From Allolobophora icterica (Eukaryota > Annelida > Clitellata > Crassiclitellata > Lumbricidae): DNA of 64,000 nucleotides. The position numbers were made by a program, and so were the translations under genes. The notes under the pieces are model-generated. The model was not told where the DNA came from and ran no database searches. It saw only the letters and a list, made by a program, of their open reading frames with translations. The stretch lies in assembly GCA_963556255.1 (NCBI GenBank), contig OY744606.1, positions 72,540,908 through 72,604,907 of the forward strand, given 5' to 3'. Positions 24,889 through 60,769 of this stretch are shown here, piece after piece. The first letter of the stretch is position 1; each line of letters begins with the position of its first letter.

Positions 24889-25632
24889 AATGAAGGCAGA
24901 GGAAGCTAAGGATGCCCTACATTGGAAATCCTAGCCATACAAATGTTACAAAAAGCGTCCTAGACCTATCTATAGAAATCATACTCAACATTATATAATA
25001 TAGGGCATACGCAGCTAGGTTCTGGTCGATAGGCTTTCAGTATTGCTCGGTCCGCGCTATAGTTGGCTACTGCATAAGATGATTTCGAAAACCTTTGATG
25101 GCGCCACATAAATAAAGCGTCTGCAGTATCTGGGAGCATCTCTGAGTAGTTGATGCTGTAGGAAGTGCTATTATACAGACTGACGAATACAATACGCTAT
25201 AATAAAAATATAAGCGTGGTGTAAGCAGTTGCTTAATTATTCGAAATTGTAACTGTCATACATGAATATCGTTGTATGATGCAAGGAACAGGAGAAGAGA
25301 AAAAAGGAAGACAAAGGTTTGGGAAGTGAAAATAGCGAAGGAGATAGTTGATGAATGGATGGTAAAGAGAAAAGAACAGGTAAATGAAAGGTAGGCCTAT
25401 GATAAAGTATTTGAATGAAGGCAGAGGAAGCTAAGGATACTCCAAATTGGAAATCCTATAGCCATGCAAATGTTACAAAAATTGTCCTAGACCTATCTAT
25501 ATAAATCACGCTAAACATTGTGTAAAATAGGGCCTACGCAACTATAGGTTCTGGTCCACAGGCTTTCAGTATTGTTCGGTCCGCGGTATAGTGGGCTACT
25601 TCATAAGATGATTTTGAAAGCCATTGACGGTC
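24889..25632 (+). repeat. 215-bp direct repeat pair
   Basis: The units at 24889-25104 and 25418-25632 share GAAGGCAGAGGAAGCTAAGG, CCTAGACCTATCTATA and GGCTTTCAGTATTG with about 85 percent identity by eye. The function is unknown; they may be a LINE or DNA-element fragment. Confidence 0.8.
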
Positions 25633-25953
25633 GTCTGGTAGATTTAAACCTATGCTTGAACTTAGGCATGCTTAATTGTCTTATCCAAGCCCTTAGTCAA
25701 ACATATAAATCTAAACATAAGAAGTACGACATATAATTTATCATAGGCCTATTGACAGCTTTTCACGTATTGAAAGCCAGGCTGAATAAGATTACTTGTA
25801 CCGGTACGCTAACTAAAGCTAGTATATAGGGTGTAGGCTATAAATCCTAGATAAACCCATCTTTATTTGAATGATGGTTTGTATAACACTACTTATAAAT
25901 ATTTATATAAAGGTTGGGCTGTATATTGTATAATATGATATCCGTATTAAAGA

Positions 25954-25954
<1 letters not shown>

Positions 25955-26036
<82 letters not shown>
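25955..26036. repeat. (TA)n microsatellite
   Basis: About 80 bp of pure TA. Confidence 0.97.
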
Positions 26037-26037
<1 letters not shown>

Positions 26038-26039
26038 GT

Positions 26040-27285
26040 TTAATATCAATTCGAACTGACAAACCGCAGACGATTACACGTAGGAAGAAATGTTATAATA
26101 ATATTATGAAAAACTATTAATGACTCTGAGCATGGGTGATTTATTGTTTCTTAAGCAAGCTTCTATAAAGCACTCTAGGAAGGTAGTTAAAGTCGTCTTT
26201 TGCTGGCAACACATAATCATGGATTCTAGGGCGAAGATTACAACTCCGCTTGATGGTTGGTGGAAACAAGTTCCGCAGAACATGATATGTGTTCCATTTG
26301 TACAGCTAGGAATTACGACACACAGTCCAGTTATAATGTTGAAGAGGCCATGACCTGGAATTCAGTACTCGTTGTGTTTAGAATGAACTGCACACCGTGA
26401 TACTATAGTGAATAAATATCTTCCTACAATTAGTAGCCTACATTTTAATTATATATGCCTACAATTGGACAATTAAGATTTAAATAATCACTGCTTTTGA
26501 GTTTCCATGAAACATTTGAAATTATTCAACAACAATATACTTGCAAATAATATGAAACTAAAAAAAATAACAAGCAACCTAAATGCATATAGTAAATCTG
26601 ACCTAAGCATGTTTGGCTAACAGAAACAATTACTAATGAAATGCTAGAGTTATTGCAGATCAAAGCATTCATACCTTTACTAGCTGCTATAATTCTTTTG
26701 CGATAAATACAGAGGCATGCAATAAAAATTGGCTTACACTACACTTACACAGTCAATGGTTGATATATGCAACTGTTGTGTGTATATGTATGCGTACGTG
26801 CAGTATAGCATAGTTCAGAGATGTAACAATTGCCATCTACAGACTTAGACAGCAACTTTCACGATATAGTAGTGTAGAATCGAATCACTTGCAGTTATTA
26901 AATGCTATTGTAATATTAGTGACAATCGGATAATCTTACAACTATATATAAACCAAGGATACTTTGCGGAAGTATAGTAACATCCAGTGTTTAACGACAT
27001 CTGATACGTGTCAGGCTGCTGGCGCCTACCATTTGCCTTATAATTATCATCTATCTTTCATATATCGTATGCAAACCTTAACACTCCATTTTGGCTGCAA
27101 CTAGGTCATAGCCATTGTGTTCATTCACACATTTATATATAGTTGCATTAAATTATTCTTCATTGTAGAACTAAACACGATTCACTCGTTACGGTAAACA
27201 ATATAATGAGTAATGATTAGGTTGAATTTCTTTTCTTGTATGAGACCTAATCAGTTATTCGTGGTGTTGTTGTTGTTGTTATCAT
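26040..27285. other. AT-rich spacer downstream of amidase copy B
   Basis: I see no exon, repeat family or array here beyond short AT-rich runs. It lies just 3' of the copy B stop codon and may include its 3' UTR. No convincing polyadenylation signal could be singled out. Confidence 0.5.
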
Positions 27286-27290
27286 TCTTG

Positions 27291-44368
<17,078 letters not shown>

Positions 44369-44783
44369 TGTGACTCAAATGGAGTTTTGAGAAAGAAACT
44401 GGTTATAAAGTCTATCAACCACACAAGCAAAATAACAATTTTTTACGTATTTGTGCAATTTTGACATCGGAGTTTCTATTTAGTACACAGACCATATCGT
44501 CTTATTTACAAAATATTGTCATTAGTATGTTAAGTTTTGTTATGTTGCAATGAGTTCACAAAATTCAAATCAGTTCACGTTTGAGTACTAATATACCACT
44601 TCGTAGAAAATCAATAGGCTTATCAGTTTTAGTCTTTGCAGTATATTTGCAGAAATTACAAGCGATTTTCTAACGACTTCGAAGTGTCGAATTTATTCAC
44701 TGTGAGTAAAAGTTTACGCCGGAAAGTCAGAATACTGTTTTAGCACGCGCTTGTGTAGTAGGTTAATTTTCCACGATCGTTTT

Positions 44784-44875
44784 GTTGACTTGTTTGTGAT
44801 AGGTTGTGGGCATCCCGTGCGAAGTTGGAATTTCGACTTAACACCAGATGCCCACAACCAATCACAAACAAGTTA
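44784..44875. other. Conserved hairpin upstream of copy B exon 1
   Basis: Counterpart of 8868-8960. The arms (ACTTGTTTGTGAT, GTTGTGGGCATC and their inverted complements) remain paired although several bases differ from copy A. Confidence 0.7.
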
Positions 44876-45044
44876 GCACTGAGTGGTTTACTTGTATGTT
44901 GATCGTGTGAAAATGATTTTTTAGGCATCTTACTGGCACACATGTAATGCAACGCGGGGAAGATGTGGTGTAACGTCGTCCGGTGCGCACTTTTATCGTG
45001 TGAGCGCTGGCGTGGGAAACATCGTGTTTGCTTTACAACGTCAT

Positions 45045-45245
45045 TAACTTGTCTAAACTGCTCAGTCCTCATTACCCAGACTTCTCATTCTTCAACAAGG
45101 TCATCTGATTACCTGTCTCTAGTCAAACCTAAATCAAGAACTGTTCTTGGTGAATGAGCTTCTTCACTTGCTGGACCTAGTTTTTTGGAAATCTCTCTCT
45201 GTGTCCGTTCCTCTCAATCGCTGTGTCATTTCGTTCCCGACTTGA
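45045..45245 (+). mobile_element. LINE RT C-terminal remnant (copy B upstream)
   Basis: Reads SSDYLSLVKPKSRTVLGE with SLAGPSF in a shifted frame. Counterpart of 14890-15100. Confidence 0.6.
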
Positions 45246-45802
45246 CTTACCTCTTCCAAATTGCTCATCCACCACAAGCTGCCTCTGCATTTGTAACGGA
45301 CTGACCTTCTGGATGTCGACCTGATTATGGCTAGGTTTTGATGTTTTACCGGTTGATGCCTTTTGCATTAGATGCGGACGCGATAGAAGTTACTTATTAA
45401 TACTGATCTCTGTCGAGGCGAGAAACAGCTTATAAAGAGTAGACGCCCACGCTTTGCTCAGAGAGCGCAAACAGTTTTGTGCCACTTGTTTATCGTGTAC
45501 TCATTCTATAATATTAGTTACAAATGCTATTCATAGGTTTGCATGTATAGCATGTTTGTCGAAGACTTTTGTGACTAGATTGTTACTATACCTTGCTACC
45601 TACCTACTTACTACTTTACTGGCTATACTTACTACACCACTCAGATGGGGGCCATCATCTTAGACATTAGTGCTCCCCAAATTCCAATAAACAACAACAG
45701 ATGTCTTATGTTACTTGACGTCACGCACTTGTTTTCACCGACAATGGATTCTCTTCGTACATGCAGCGTCTCGTTGAAAATACGCTGGTTTCAACGATTT
45801 AT

Positions 45803-46668
45803 GTTAATAACCGCGATCACAAAACCGCGATCGTGAAAATAGCGATCACAAAATAGCGACGTACAAAAGCGCGATTGAGGCAAAACAGCGAGGCTCAAAA
45901 CATCGATTTTGCCAATTACGATCACCAATAAACATAAACATAAACAGATTATTTTAATAAACCGTTTGAGCTTTTAAGTAACAAGGGTCGTGATCTCGTT
46001 CTGGTACAGGGAAATACATTCCAATACGTTGGCAATACGAAAAAGTAACCTAATAAAGGGAAAAGCCATTGGAAATGTACCGAATATGATAAATTTAGAT
46101 GTCGCGCGCGATGTCATACTGAGGGTGAAGATACTATGACAGCGTCTAACCATAATCATGCTCCTGATGCTGCTAAGGTGAGGTTAGAAAAACGATGGAA
46201 AAGGTCAAAGTGCAAGACAACTCAACAGTCTACCCATCAGATTGTAGCCGCGACACTTAGATGTACCTTAACAGACGTTGCCGGTCAGTTGCCTCCTGTT
46301 CGCTCCATCAAACAAACCGTGAGAAGAGCTCGTCGCCAGGATAGTGTTCCCTTAGCGAATCCATAAGTATACTTCTTTAGACATTTTAAAGACAGGTTTC
46401 ATATTAAACTTGTAACATTAAACTATAGATTAGACTCATTAGAGTCTTGTTTACTTCGTATGTTTACTTTGTATGTATACTTCGTTAAAAGACGATTAAA
46501 CGCTATTTTGTGAGGTTTTAACTTAAATAAGAGTCTACGAGTACATTGGAAATAAATCTATGAAATCGCTGTTTTGGTTGTCGCTATTTTGTGCACTCGC
46601 GGTTTTTTAAATCGCTATTTTGTGATCGCTATTTTGACGATCCCGGTTATGTGATCGCGGTTATTAAC
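45803..46668 (+). mobile_element. MULE-like element with long inverted repeats and a FLYWCH-type segment
   Basis: The outer 57 bp at each end are inverted copies with a handful of mismatches (GTTAATAACCGCGATCAC, AAATAGCGATCACAAAATAG). The only coding is at 45999-46366: a FLYWCH-type zinc-finger segment (FQYVGN, SHWKCTEYDKFRCRARC, NHNHAP) with one internal stop. It is followed by the domain usual in MULE-associated proteins (VAGQLPPVRSIKQTVRRARR). No DDE transposase is present. No clear 9-11 bp target duplication was seen. Confidence 0.85.
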
Positions 46669-47110
46669 GTATACTCCCGTCGTCGCTCTGCGATGGTAGG
46701 CTACAGGAATCGATCAACATTGTCCAGCGTTTTCTATCTCGTATTGCAACCATTAAGCTGGTCCCTGATAGCCCAAACCATCCTATAATATTGTCAATCC
46801 AGGATAATCTTGGTCTACCACGGTTGCGAACCCCTTCTACAAGACCCGTCATGAGGCTGCCTTCGATGTCGTCCCTCGGCTTCCTCAGGATGTGTCCGAA
46901 GTAATGTAGCTTGCGGGTTCGGACGTGGTTCAGAAATTCGCTGTTGGTCCTTGCCACCTTGTATATTTGTTCAGTTGTCATCCTTTTTGTCCAGAGAATT
47001 TCTTAGCAATTTTCTGACGCAGTTGTTCTTGAACGCTTGGATGCGTTTCTCTTCGTCTTTCCTTAGCGTCCAGTCCAGGCCTTACATCCGCATGTTGCTC
47101 TCGGCATGCC
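46664..47110 (-). mobile_element. RTE-like LINE C-terminal fragment
   Basis: Minus strand 46981-46664 reads RTRKLHYFGHILRKPRDDIE, VRNRGRPRLSWIDNI and MVAIRDRKRWTMLID. An upstream piece near 47080 reads DWTLRKDEEKRIQAFKNNCV in a shifted frame. Its 3' end touches the MULE-like element at 46668. Confidence 0.85.
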
Positions 47111-47452
47111 AATGCTTTCATCATCCTTAAGTTGGTGTAATTATGTATTGACTTGTTCTTCCATATTAACCATAGTTAATAAAAACTGTCACATCTCGAG
47201 TAAGATAAACTGCAGAGAACTTTATCGTGGAGGATACTTGCCTATTTAGTCCACAGGACATGACAAATTATGGCAAATTGATTATGTATCAACAAATACA
47301 TTTTTACAACGTTTCAGTTTAACCTAAAAAGATTAGACAAGGACACAGGCTAAGTGTTTATTGAGCTGAGCCATAAAACAATAAGCTAATTACTAAGTCT
47401 GCTGCTTTGCTTTTAAAGTAGTGCATAAGGCATCTGCTTCACTTCTTGAAAC

Positions 47453-47655
47453 CATAGTTGTTAAAAATGTTAGAAACAGTAAACTAAATAAAAAACGAAA
47501 AAAACGTCGTTTTTTCAAATTTCTTTTTAAAAACGAGAAAAAAAGAGAGAAAAAACAAAAGACGAAAAAACCGAGAGGAAAATTTAAAAAAACGAAAAAA
47601 CGGTTTTCTGGAAAAAAATGGAAAAAAACGGAAAAAAACGGTTTTAACAACTATG
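47453..47655. mobile_element. hAT-like MITE, A-rich, perfect 8-bp duplication
   Basis: Inverted ends CATAGTTGTTAAAA and TTTTAACAACTATG are flanked by cttgaaac (47445-47452, 47656-47663). The interior consists of AAAAACG and GGAAAAAAACGG words. Confidence 0.93.
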
Positions 47656-47745
47656 CTTGAAACATTACTAATGCCATTTACTTAAACCTTAGACGTTACG
47701 CTGTGAATCTGTGAAATAAGAAAGTATTGATTGTCTAAAATAATT

Positions 47746-48619
47746 AGGGACCTGCGAATCATAAATTTTTCGTCGAATCGAATCTCGAATCGAATCGGGG
47801 GTAAAGATTCGAATTCGAATCGAATCTCGAATCGAATCAGCGGGTAGCCTACCATGTTTGAGTTTCATGTGGTGGGCACTTGATAGCACAGGCTAGTACC
47901 ACTGTCAGTATCAATATATTAATAACTTTTCTGTAGTTTAAAATCAATTAAACTAAGCATCAAGCTAAGTAACAGAATTAAGAATAACACAAATAATCTA
48001 TGAGTTAAGTTAAAGTAAGTAAGTAAGTATATTCTTTATTGTACCAATTGCATAACCGCACTTTGGTGTACATACATTTAAGCCAGACATGGACAACTTC
48101 CTTTTTAACAGAGAGCTGCCCTAAGATTTTAGGGGCAGCTCTGAGGCCGTATGCCAATCGCAGGCTAATTTTTGCAGATTAATTTACCCCATAAAGTGAG
48201 ACAATATTAATTTTGCTCAAAATAAATACTGCAGAATAACTTTTATGGTACAATGCTAATAAAAAGACATGTCAAGAGCCGGTCCAAAGGTCCCAGAGGC
48301 TGGAGCTGGGCCGCAGGCCGTATGTTGCCCACCTCTGATCTAAGCAGAGTATAAATAATATTCTAATTATAAGCACCATTTTTGTGCCAGAGGGTTTGCT
48401 GTCGTCGGGGTTCCGCGTTGCACGCAGAAATTCAACAACCATTCCACGAGCAGTAAACAATTACAATAATTATTAGTCGTCAACAAAGTGCGTAAAGTCT
48501 AATAGTTTTTCCCAAAAACGATTCGAATTTTTTTCGAATCATGACATCATTTTCGAATCGAATCGAATACCGCCGCCCGATTCGTTTTCGAATCGAATAT
48601 CGAAGCTTCGCAGGTCCCT
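47746..48619. mobile_element. hAT-like element with TCGAATCGAATC-array ends
   Basis: Ends AGGGACCTGCGAA and TTCGCAGGTCCCT are flanked by a perfect aaataatt duplication (47738-47745, 48620-48627). Both terminal 90 bp repeat CGAATCGAATC. Inside are an AAGT-tailed repeat (48010-48190) and a fragment of another element (48270-48345). Confidence 0.92.
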
Positions 48620-49323
48620 AAATAATTCCATGCGTTTGCATGGAGATCGCCCTATAAGCCAACCAATGTTCTCTGAAGACTACTACTTCGCATTACGAAC
48701 CCTCTATGGTAAAACCCTAGCTACGCCACTGGCCGCGTGTTGAAGCTAAACGCCGCAAAGAAATATTAGTTGGGAGTTTGCCTGTTAGCGTTGTTCGCTG
48801 CTGAAGAACAGCACAATTGGTCTACTCAGATCTGATCGGTTCGTAGAAGAGATTGAACGAATTTGATCAGTTATGTCGAAGATTAAAGTAAAATGCAAGA
48901 AGTAACTCAATCTTGCGATAGATAGAAACAATCGGACTCGAATATCAACGAACTGATAAGTTGCGGTAGACCGAAGCGTGTGTTACCTTCGGCGACATGA
49001 CATTGTGTAGTCGGACGATTTGTTGTAGCTGTATGAGAAGAGATGTCGTTGAGATGAGTAAGTTAAGATAATAAGTTTGTTCGACCGTTATTGACAAACG
49101 AACGTTGAACTCCAGAGGAAGTTAGCTGGTAAACTCTTTTTTTTGAATGAACGGTGAAATTTCAAGGAGATTCGTTGGAGAAACTACGAAATTCATCAAA
49201 ACGGCGGAGAGGAGGAGCAAATCTTTGTAAAGGGCGTATCAAGAACTGAGTAGTAACCAAAGACCGAAGTAATACATAAGAGGGAGATTAGCATAGGCCA
49301 TAATATAATAGTTATCAATTAAT
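48620..49323. other. Intergenic, no recognised feature
   Basis: Unique-looking sequence without coding signals or arrays. Confidence 0.4.
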
Positions 49324-50977
49324 CAGTGTGATTCTCGTTGACGTTAACGACAACGAAAATGTTCGTTAACGAACAAAATATGATTTCGTTAACGATAACT
49401 ATAACTGTAACTAGAAAATATCATTAACTATAACTATAGCTATAACGAAAATAACACTCACGAAAATTCATCGCTATTTTCGTTAATGAAATAAAAAGTT
49501 CAGTATCGGTTAACATGAGAAATTGAAAATGCGCTACAACAGCATATTTTCGCCCCGGATTTGGGCCGAGTAGTAGTGACTCATTCATCGATTTTTATAG
49601 TCTACATATAGATATCGTTGGGCTCGTTTTATTAAATGTATGTAATTATTGTGTAAACGTTTCTACAGCGATTGCGACCCAAGTTGACGAGCGCAAATTC
49701 GCAAAATTAGTAGTCATATTAATCTTGTAGTCAAATGTCTCTAAAGATCTTGATCTGCCGCAGGCGTGGGAATGCTGTCTGGAGTAATTTCAAACAGGCC
49801 TAGACCTACGAATTTTTTCTGTCGATTGTTAATATTAAAGAGTGAGAAACGTTTTGATTTTAATTTTCTATGTTAAAAGGAATATCATAAAAAAGTTATC
49901 ATGTTCATGTTCAAATTAGAAATGCTCATAATAAAAATCAAAATGAAGTAGGCCTACACATTTAAAAGAAAACGAGATTGTATTTTTGAATGGAAAAAAT
50001 CCATTAAATATCTGACAGACGGCAGTTGCGTGTTGTAATGCGCTCCCATTCTTATGACGCGGTAGTGATCCTTGTTCACGCTTTTATCTCCAGTAGAGTT
50101 GACTATTGCTGCTCTGTTCTCACTGGACATCCATTGACTCTAATTGGGCGGCTTGACCGGGTTCTTCGCTCTGCCGCTCGGCTCATTGCCCATATCCCAA
50201 AATATGCACCTATCTGATCTCTGTTGTCCGCTCTCTAGCCTAATGTCCCGTCGAGTTCTACGTTCTGCAACTGGGGGTGAGCTGTTAGTTCCTCGGTCCC
50301 GCTCCTCAGTTAAACAGCGTCGTGCCTTCTCAGTGGCTGGCCCCTCTTTGTGGAATGGGCTCCCACCTTCTTTGCGCTTATTTCCACGAGGAAGTTCGCC
50401 TGTTTTCTACCGCCTCCTTAAGACTTCCCTTTTTGACCGTGGCTGGACTAGGAGCACCTCTGAGTAGGTTTCTTGAAGAGGCGCTATATAAGTTATCAAA
50501 ATGAATGAATGAATGGATGATTCCACATGTACTGTAGCCATTAAGTATCAAATGCAAATCTGAATAACAACATTTTGTTTTTACCGCAATGTCAGTTTCT
50601 TGCATTTGTTAGAGTCATAGAAATTTTCTGGGGTACTTTTCTTTGACATAATTTTGTCACGAGGTCTTTCAATGTTTGACAGTTGTTGACAAGGGGGAGG
50701 AGATTCAAAAACAGAATTTGTTGACATAATTAATCGATGACCCCATAGGGACCAGGCGCAGCGCCATTGGGGCCATGCAGTTGTAACCATGTACTAACTA
50801 AAATTAACTAAAATACAAGTCCAGTAACTATAACTATAACTAAAAAATAATACTAACTATAACTGTAACTATAACGAAAATGAAAAACCATTAACTATAA
50901 CTGTAACTATAGCTAAAAAAATACTTACTATAACTGTAACTATAACTAAATTAAAATCTGTAAGGAGAATCACACTG
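49324..50977. mobile_element. hAT-like element with TAACTATAACTA-array ends
   Basis: Ends CAGTGTGATTCTCGTT and, inverted, CAGTGTGATTCTCCTT are flanked by caattaat and caattagt (7 of 8). Ends are packed with CGTTAACG and ACTATAACTATAACT words. It carries a LINE fragment at 50026-50515. A shorter relative is at 56399-56940. Confidence 0.9.
50026..50515 (+). mobile_element. L2/CR1-like LINE fragment nested in a hAT
   Basis: Plus-strand frames read AFISSRVDYCCSVLTGHPL, RVLRSATGGELLVPRSRSS and RAFSVAGPSLWNGLPPSLR, with an internal deletion. It ends at the GAGGCGCTATATAAGTTATC tail and a GAAT repeat. Confidence 0.9.
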
Positions 50978-50979
50978 CA

Positions 50980-52900
50980 ATTAGTAAGATGCTGGTTAGG
51001 TAGGATTAAATATATTAGAACGTACAGTTAATATTTTAAAATTTCTTGCCATAATTGTACGAATGTGAAATGAACACTGTCTTGATTCATATTTAGCAAA
51101 TTAATTCAAACTTAGAGAACTTAATGACATTCTTTGCTAAACTATTATATTTATTGCAATGTTAATGACGACTCATTCGTTTTAAAGTAACGGGCGCAAG
51201 AACCGACACCAGTATCGACAATGAAAATTTAATGTCATAACGAATACATACCAAGAAACTATAAGAAACCAAGAAGCAGTTGCCAGTTCTGCCACTTCTT
51301 CTGTCTCTGCTTCTGCTGCTTCACTACTGCTGTGGCTCCCGCTTACTGCTCTTGCCTTGACTACTACTGTCGCTCAGAATGCCACTGCATATTCACCCTG
51401 TTTTGTTAGATTTACTTTTCTGCTACGGTCCAGCTCATATCAGGTTGCGCGAGTGTATTTGCGTGTGTCTGGGTGTATGTGTGTCTGCGTAAGCCTGTGC
51501 GTACCTACGTGCATATGTATGTGTTGATATGTGTTTGTCTTATTGTACTTTCATATTAAGCTAGAGTTGCTAGACTGTTCAAGATTTATGTTGCCTACTG
51601 CTCACTGTCTAGGCTCTGAAAGGATCTGGATGCCTCCTGTCCTCGGGTCAGTCATTAAAGCTACATTCGTTGGTTGATCAAGGACAAATATATCGCTCTA
51701 GCTCTTCTGAATGTCTCCCAGACGAAAAGCATCTACGTCTAAAACTAGCGCAATACTATGCCACAACTATATGTGACCTCAATAGCGCTGGCATGCACTT
51801 CGTGACATTATGTATATAAGTGTGCGTGCACGTATGTATGTAGGCATATATGCATGTATTCAGGTATATTTGCATGTATGTATAATCCATGTATTTATGT
51901 ATGTATGTATGCACTTATGTATATATGTATGTATGCATAACTGTGACTATTAAAGTTGAAACTGGTTAGCGGGTAAATGACTTCAGACAGTTAGTTGTTA
52001 TCCTGCAGCCTTCATTCGATCATGGCTGAAATCCAGTTTAATCTGTGAACAGTGTTGGTTAGCTATGGGTTTTTACAGAAATGTTCATACATTGCGCTAT
52101 ACGATGTCCTCACATTACGTTAGGCATATATTGGATTTAGATAGGCATAACGACCTATCTAATGTATTCTGGAAATTCCCATTAAAGCTACATTCGTCTG
52201 GAAAAGAGGTTGAATCCAATTTTAACGACATAGATATAATTAGGTTACAAAACTGAACAGACATTAAAACATTTGTAACAAGCATTATCCTACTATTTTA
52301 CTGCTTATCATAGGCCTACACATAGTGCCCAAGACATTTGGTATAAAAGAAGACAACCACGCACACAAAAAACGGATAGGCCGATCCTGATGCAGTCTTT
52401 CATTTAAAATATGGTCCACACACAACTTTTTTATATAAACATTATTCTGCACGTGATTTGGTCGTGGAAGGGTGGCTTTAACCGCAGCCGAACTTTGCCC
52501 GCTCGGATATAGAACTATAGAGTAACCTTATCCCTTTCAAAGTCTCTTCAGTATCTGCAGTACGCTATGAGCTAGCCTTCTACCCAACTATAGGCCTAAT
52601 ATGTAGAAAACCAGGTAGCATGTTCAAATTTAGACTTTTAGCCTTGCAAATAACAGCAACATCAGCTTCAATCCGTCAGTAACGTCGGTAGTCCTGCACA
52701 CAAATATCTGCTGACCTGCATGTCTGTGGTATGGCTTTTGGCGTTCCACTTTTTAAGGTGGTACGGCAACAACATACTTTTGCCGTACCACTTTTTGTCT
52801 GTAAGAGGCTTCAGTCCCCCAGACTCTCTAATTTGTCGCACTACTTTTCAAATCGTAGCGACGCCAATGCTGCAAGTAATTATAATTATAATTGCAATTG
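50980..52900. other. Intergenic with ATGT-rich tract, no gene seen
   Basis: 51440-51950 is enriched in TGTATGTA words. 52436-52510 is a repeat scrap related to the flanks of 20178-21902. No coding region recognised. Confidence 0.4.
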
Positions 52901-53372
52901 TTATTGTAATCTGACATTTTAAAAAGTAAGTAAGTAAGTAAGTAGCGTTTATTAAGCACCACTTCAAGAATAAACTCCTCACTGGCGTGTATCAAATAGC
53001 ACGATTCACCGATCAACGAAAACAACTTAGCAAAGTGAAACCAGAACGGATTCCATGGTTTTAGTTGCATTTGACATGCAAATCCAGAAATTATAAGAAT
53101 TTTATTATGTGCAAATTTTCGGTCAAACCTTCTCAAACACATCCGCCTATCTGTGTAACAATGAGACCCAGTCAATATGGCGGCCTTTCTGGTGACAGAC
53201 GTGGTGTGAACCGCTATTAATCCGAGGTTGGCTTGAGAATGATTCTAAAGTGCGGACATGTAGGCCTATACCAAAGAATTTGAAAAATCGTGTAATCTGT
53301 TCAAAGAAGAGAAAACTTACGAAAGGACAGCAAATAATGAAGCCTAGATTTGTATTCAAGTCTTCGTTATAT

Positions 53373-53375
<3 letters not shown>

Positions 53376-53436
<61 letters not shown>

Positions 53437-54615
53437 CTTTATTGTGTCAACTGACAATCAGGAACAAAACATGTTTACAGGTAACAAAAAAATTAGACAA
53501 TTTATGATGCATCCGAATACACTCAGAGGACACTGAGTATAGGACCAAAATAGTCCTCAATTAAATACTCAGTACTAATAATCCATTAAATATGACAAGG
53601 ATAACAAATAGGATGCAGTATAAGGAGCAATTCATTTAAATTTCTATGATAAAAATTTTATTTGCTATTTTTTAGACGGAGGAACATTTGCCAGGAGAGA
53701 CAAAGGGCGCCCCCTAAGGGACCAAAGTCCCGCTAGACGGAGATACCCAAGCTAGGACATGTTCAAAATAGGCTATGTTGATGGTTCCTAAAAGAGAACA
53801 AGAAAAGAAAATGAAAGTTTTACACCTCTTATGTGTGTTGATTGAGGTTGATTGGGGAAAAGATGCGTTTCTTACCCTTAACTATACTTAACTAATCTTA
53901 ACTATCAAGAGTAGAGTTGGAGACTCGGGCGCTGGGTGCTCCCACCCCCTCCCCCAACCAGACCTCGATAACTTTTTTCTGTACTAGATTAAGCCGCAGT
54001 ACTAGGATAGGTTGTTAAGAGGAATTCTTTCAAAAGTATCTTAAACTGTCGCCTATTTTGTGCTGTCTGAATATGTAGAGGAATAGAATTCCATATCTGT
54101 GGTCCCAGTGCTTTAATACTGAAAGCTCCAAGATTCGTGCGAATTTTTATGGGTCTATATAAAGATGCTCCCCTTGTGTGATCATTGCGAGTCATCGATG
54201 CTTTAGCAAAATAGTTAGCATAAGACAACGGCAGCATAGCATGCTCGAAGCAATAGAATAGATCTGCTATTTGATAGTTTCTGATCTGATTGATGTGTAA
54301 TAGCTTCAGCTTATTAAAGATAATGTGAGACGAGTCTCTGGATTTCACTCCAGCAATCATTTTTACGGCTTTTCTCTGTAACGTGTTCAGTTTATGTAGG
54401 CGAGACGGATAAATGGATGCCCATATAAAGTTACAGTAGGACAAGTAAGGGTATATTAACGTACAATATAAACTTTTCCTGATATCTTGAGGGAGTAAAT
54501 AAGCTATTCTTGACAGTATACCCGTGGTCTTAGCAATTTTCAACGAAATATAGTCTAAGTGTGCTTTCCAATTAAGGTGTTGGTCGATAAATAATCGATA
54601 TATAATCGAATATGA
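53376..54615 (-). mobile_element. CR1/jockey-type LINE fragment just downstream of amidase copy C
   Basis: An open frame on the minus strand at 54636-53989 reads IDQHLNWKAHLDYISLKIAK, SLYCTLIYPYLSYCNFIWAS and ALGPQIWNSIPLHI: the thumb and C-terminus of a CR1-type RT. A 3' UTR of about 550 bp ends in an AATC array (53376-53432). It starts within about 50 bp of the copy C stop codon, in the same orientation, so it may lie in that gene's 3' UTR. Confidence 0.85.
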
Positions 54616-54662
54616 TAAAATGCATGCATCATACAATGAAAGCGATAGCAGTGACTATAATG

Positions 54663-60436
<5,774 letters not shown>

Positions 60437-60589
60437 CTACACGAAGAGACCAAAGCAACATGCATTTTGAACACTAGATAAACAATCACACACTTTTGCT
60501 CTCTTTAAATAACATCTAACTCTCTACGCACTGTCAACATGCTCCTCTTTGGGCAATTTAAAACTTAAGGGTTATAGGCCGGTATGTTT

Positions 60590-60765
60590 CTCGGGCTTTG
60601 CTGTAACCCCGCTCTGCATAGGGCCTGTAACTGCAAACAATAGTTCGATTGGTCTTCTGTCTATCGATCATCATTTGACTAAGCGCTTGTGAATAAGCTG
60701 CAGGTTTCCGCGACTTCATTTTTTGGGGCGCTATAGAAATTCTAGATTACGATTACAATACGATT
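60590..60765 (+). mobile_element. SINE-like element, GTGAATAA family
   Basis: Contains AAGCGCTTGTGAATAAGCTG, GGGGCGCTATAGAAATTC and an ATTACGATTAC tail. It lies in copy C intron 5. Confidence 0.6.
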
Positions 60766-60769
60766 ATGC

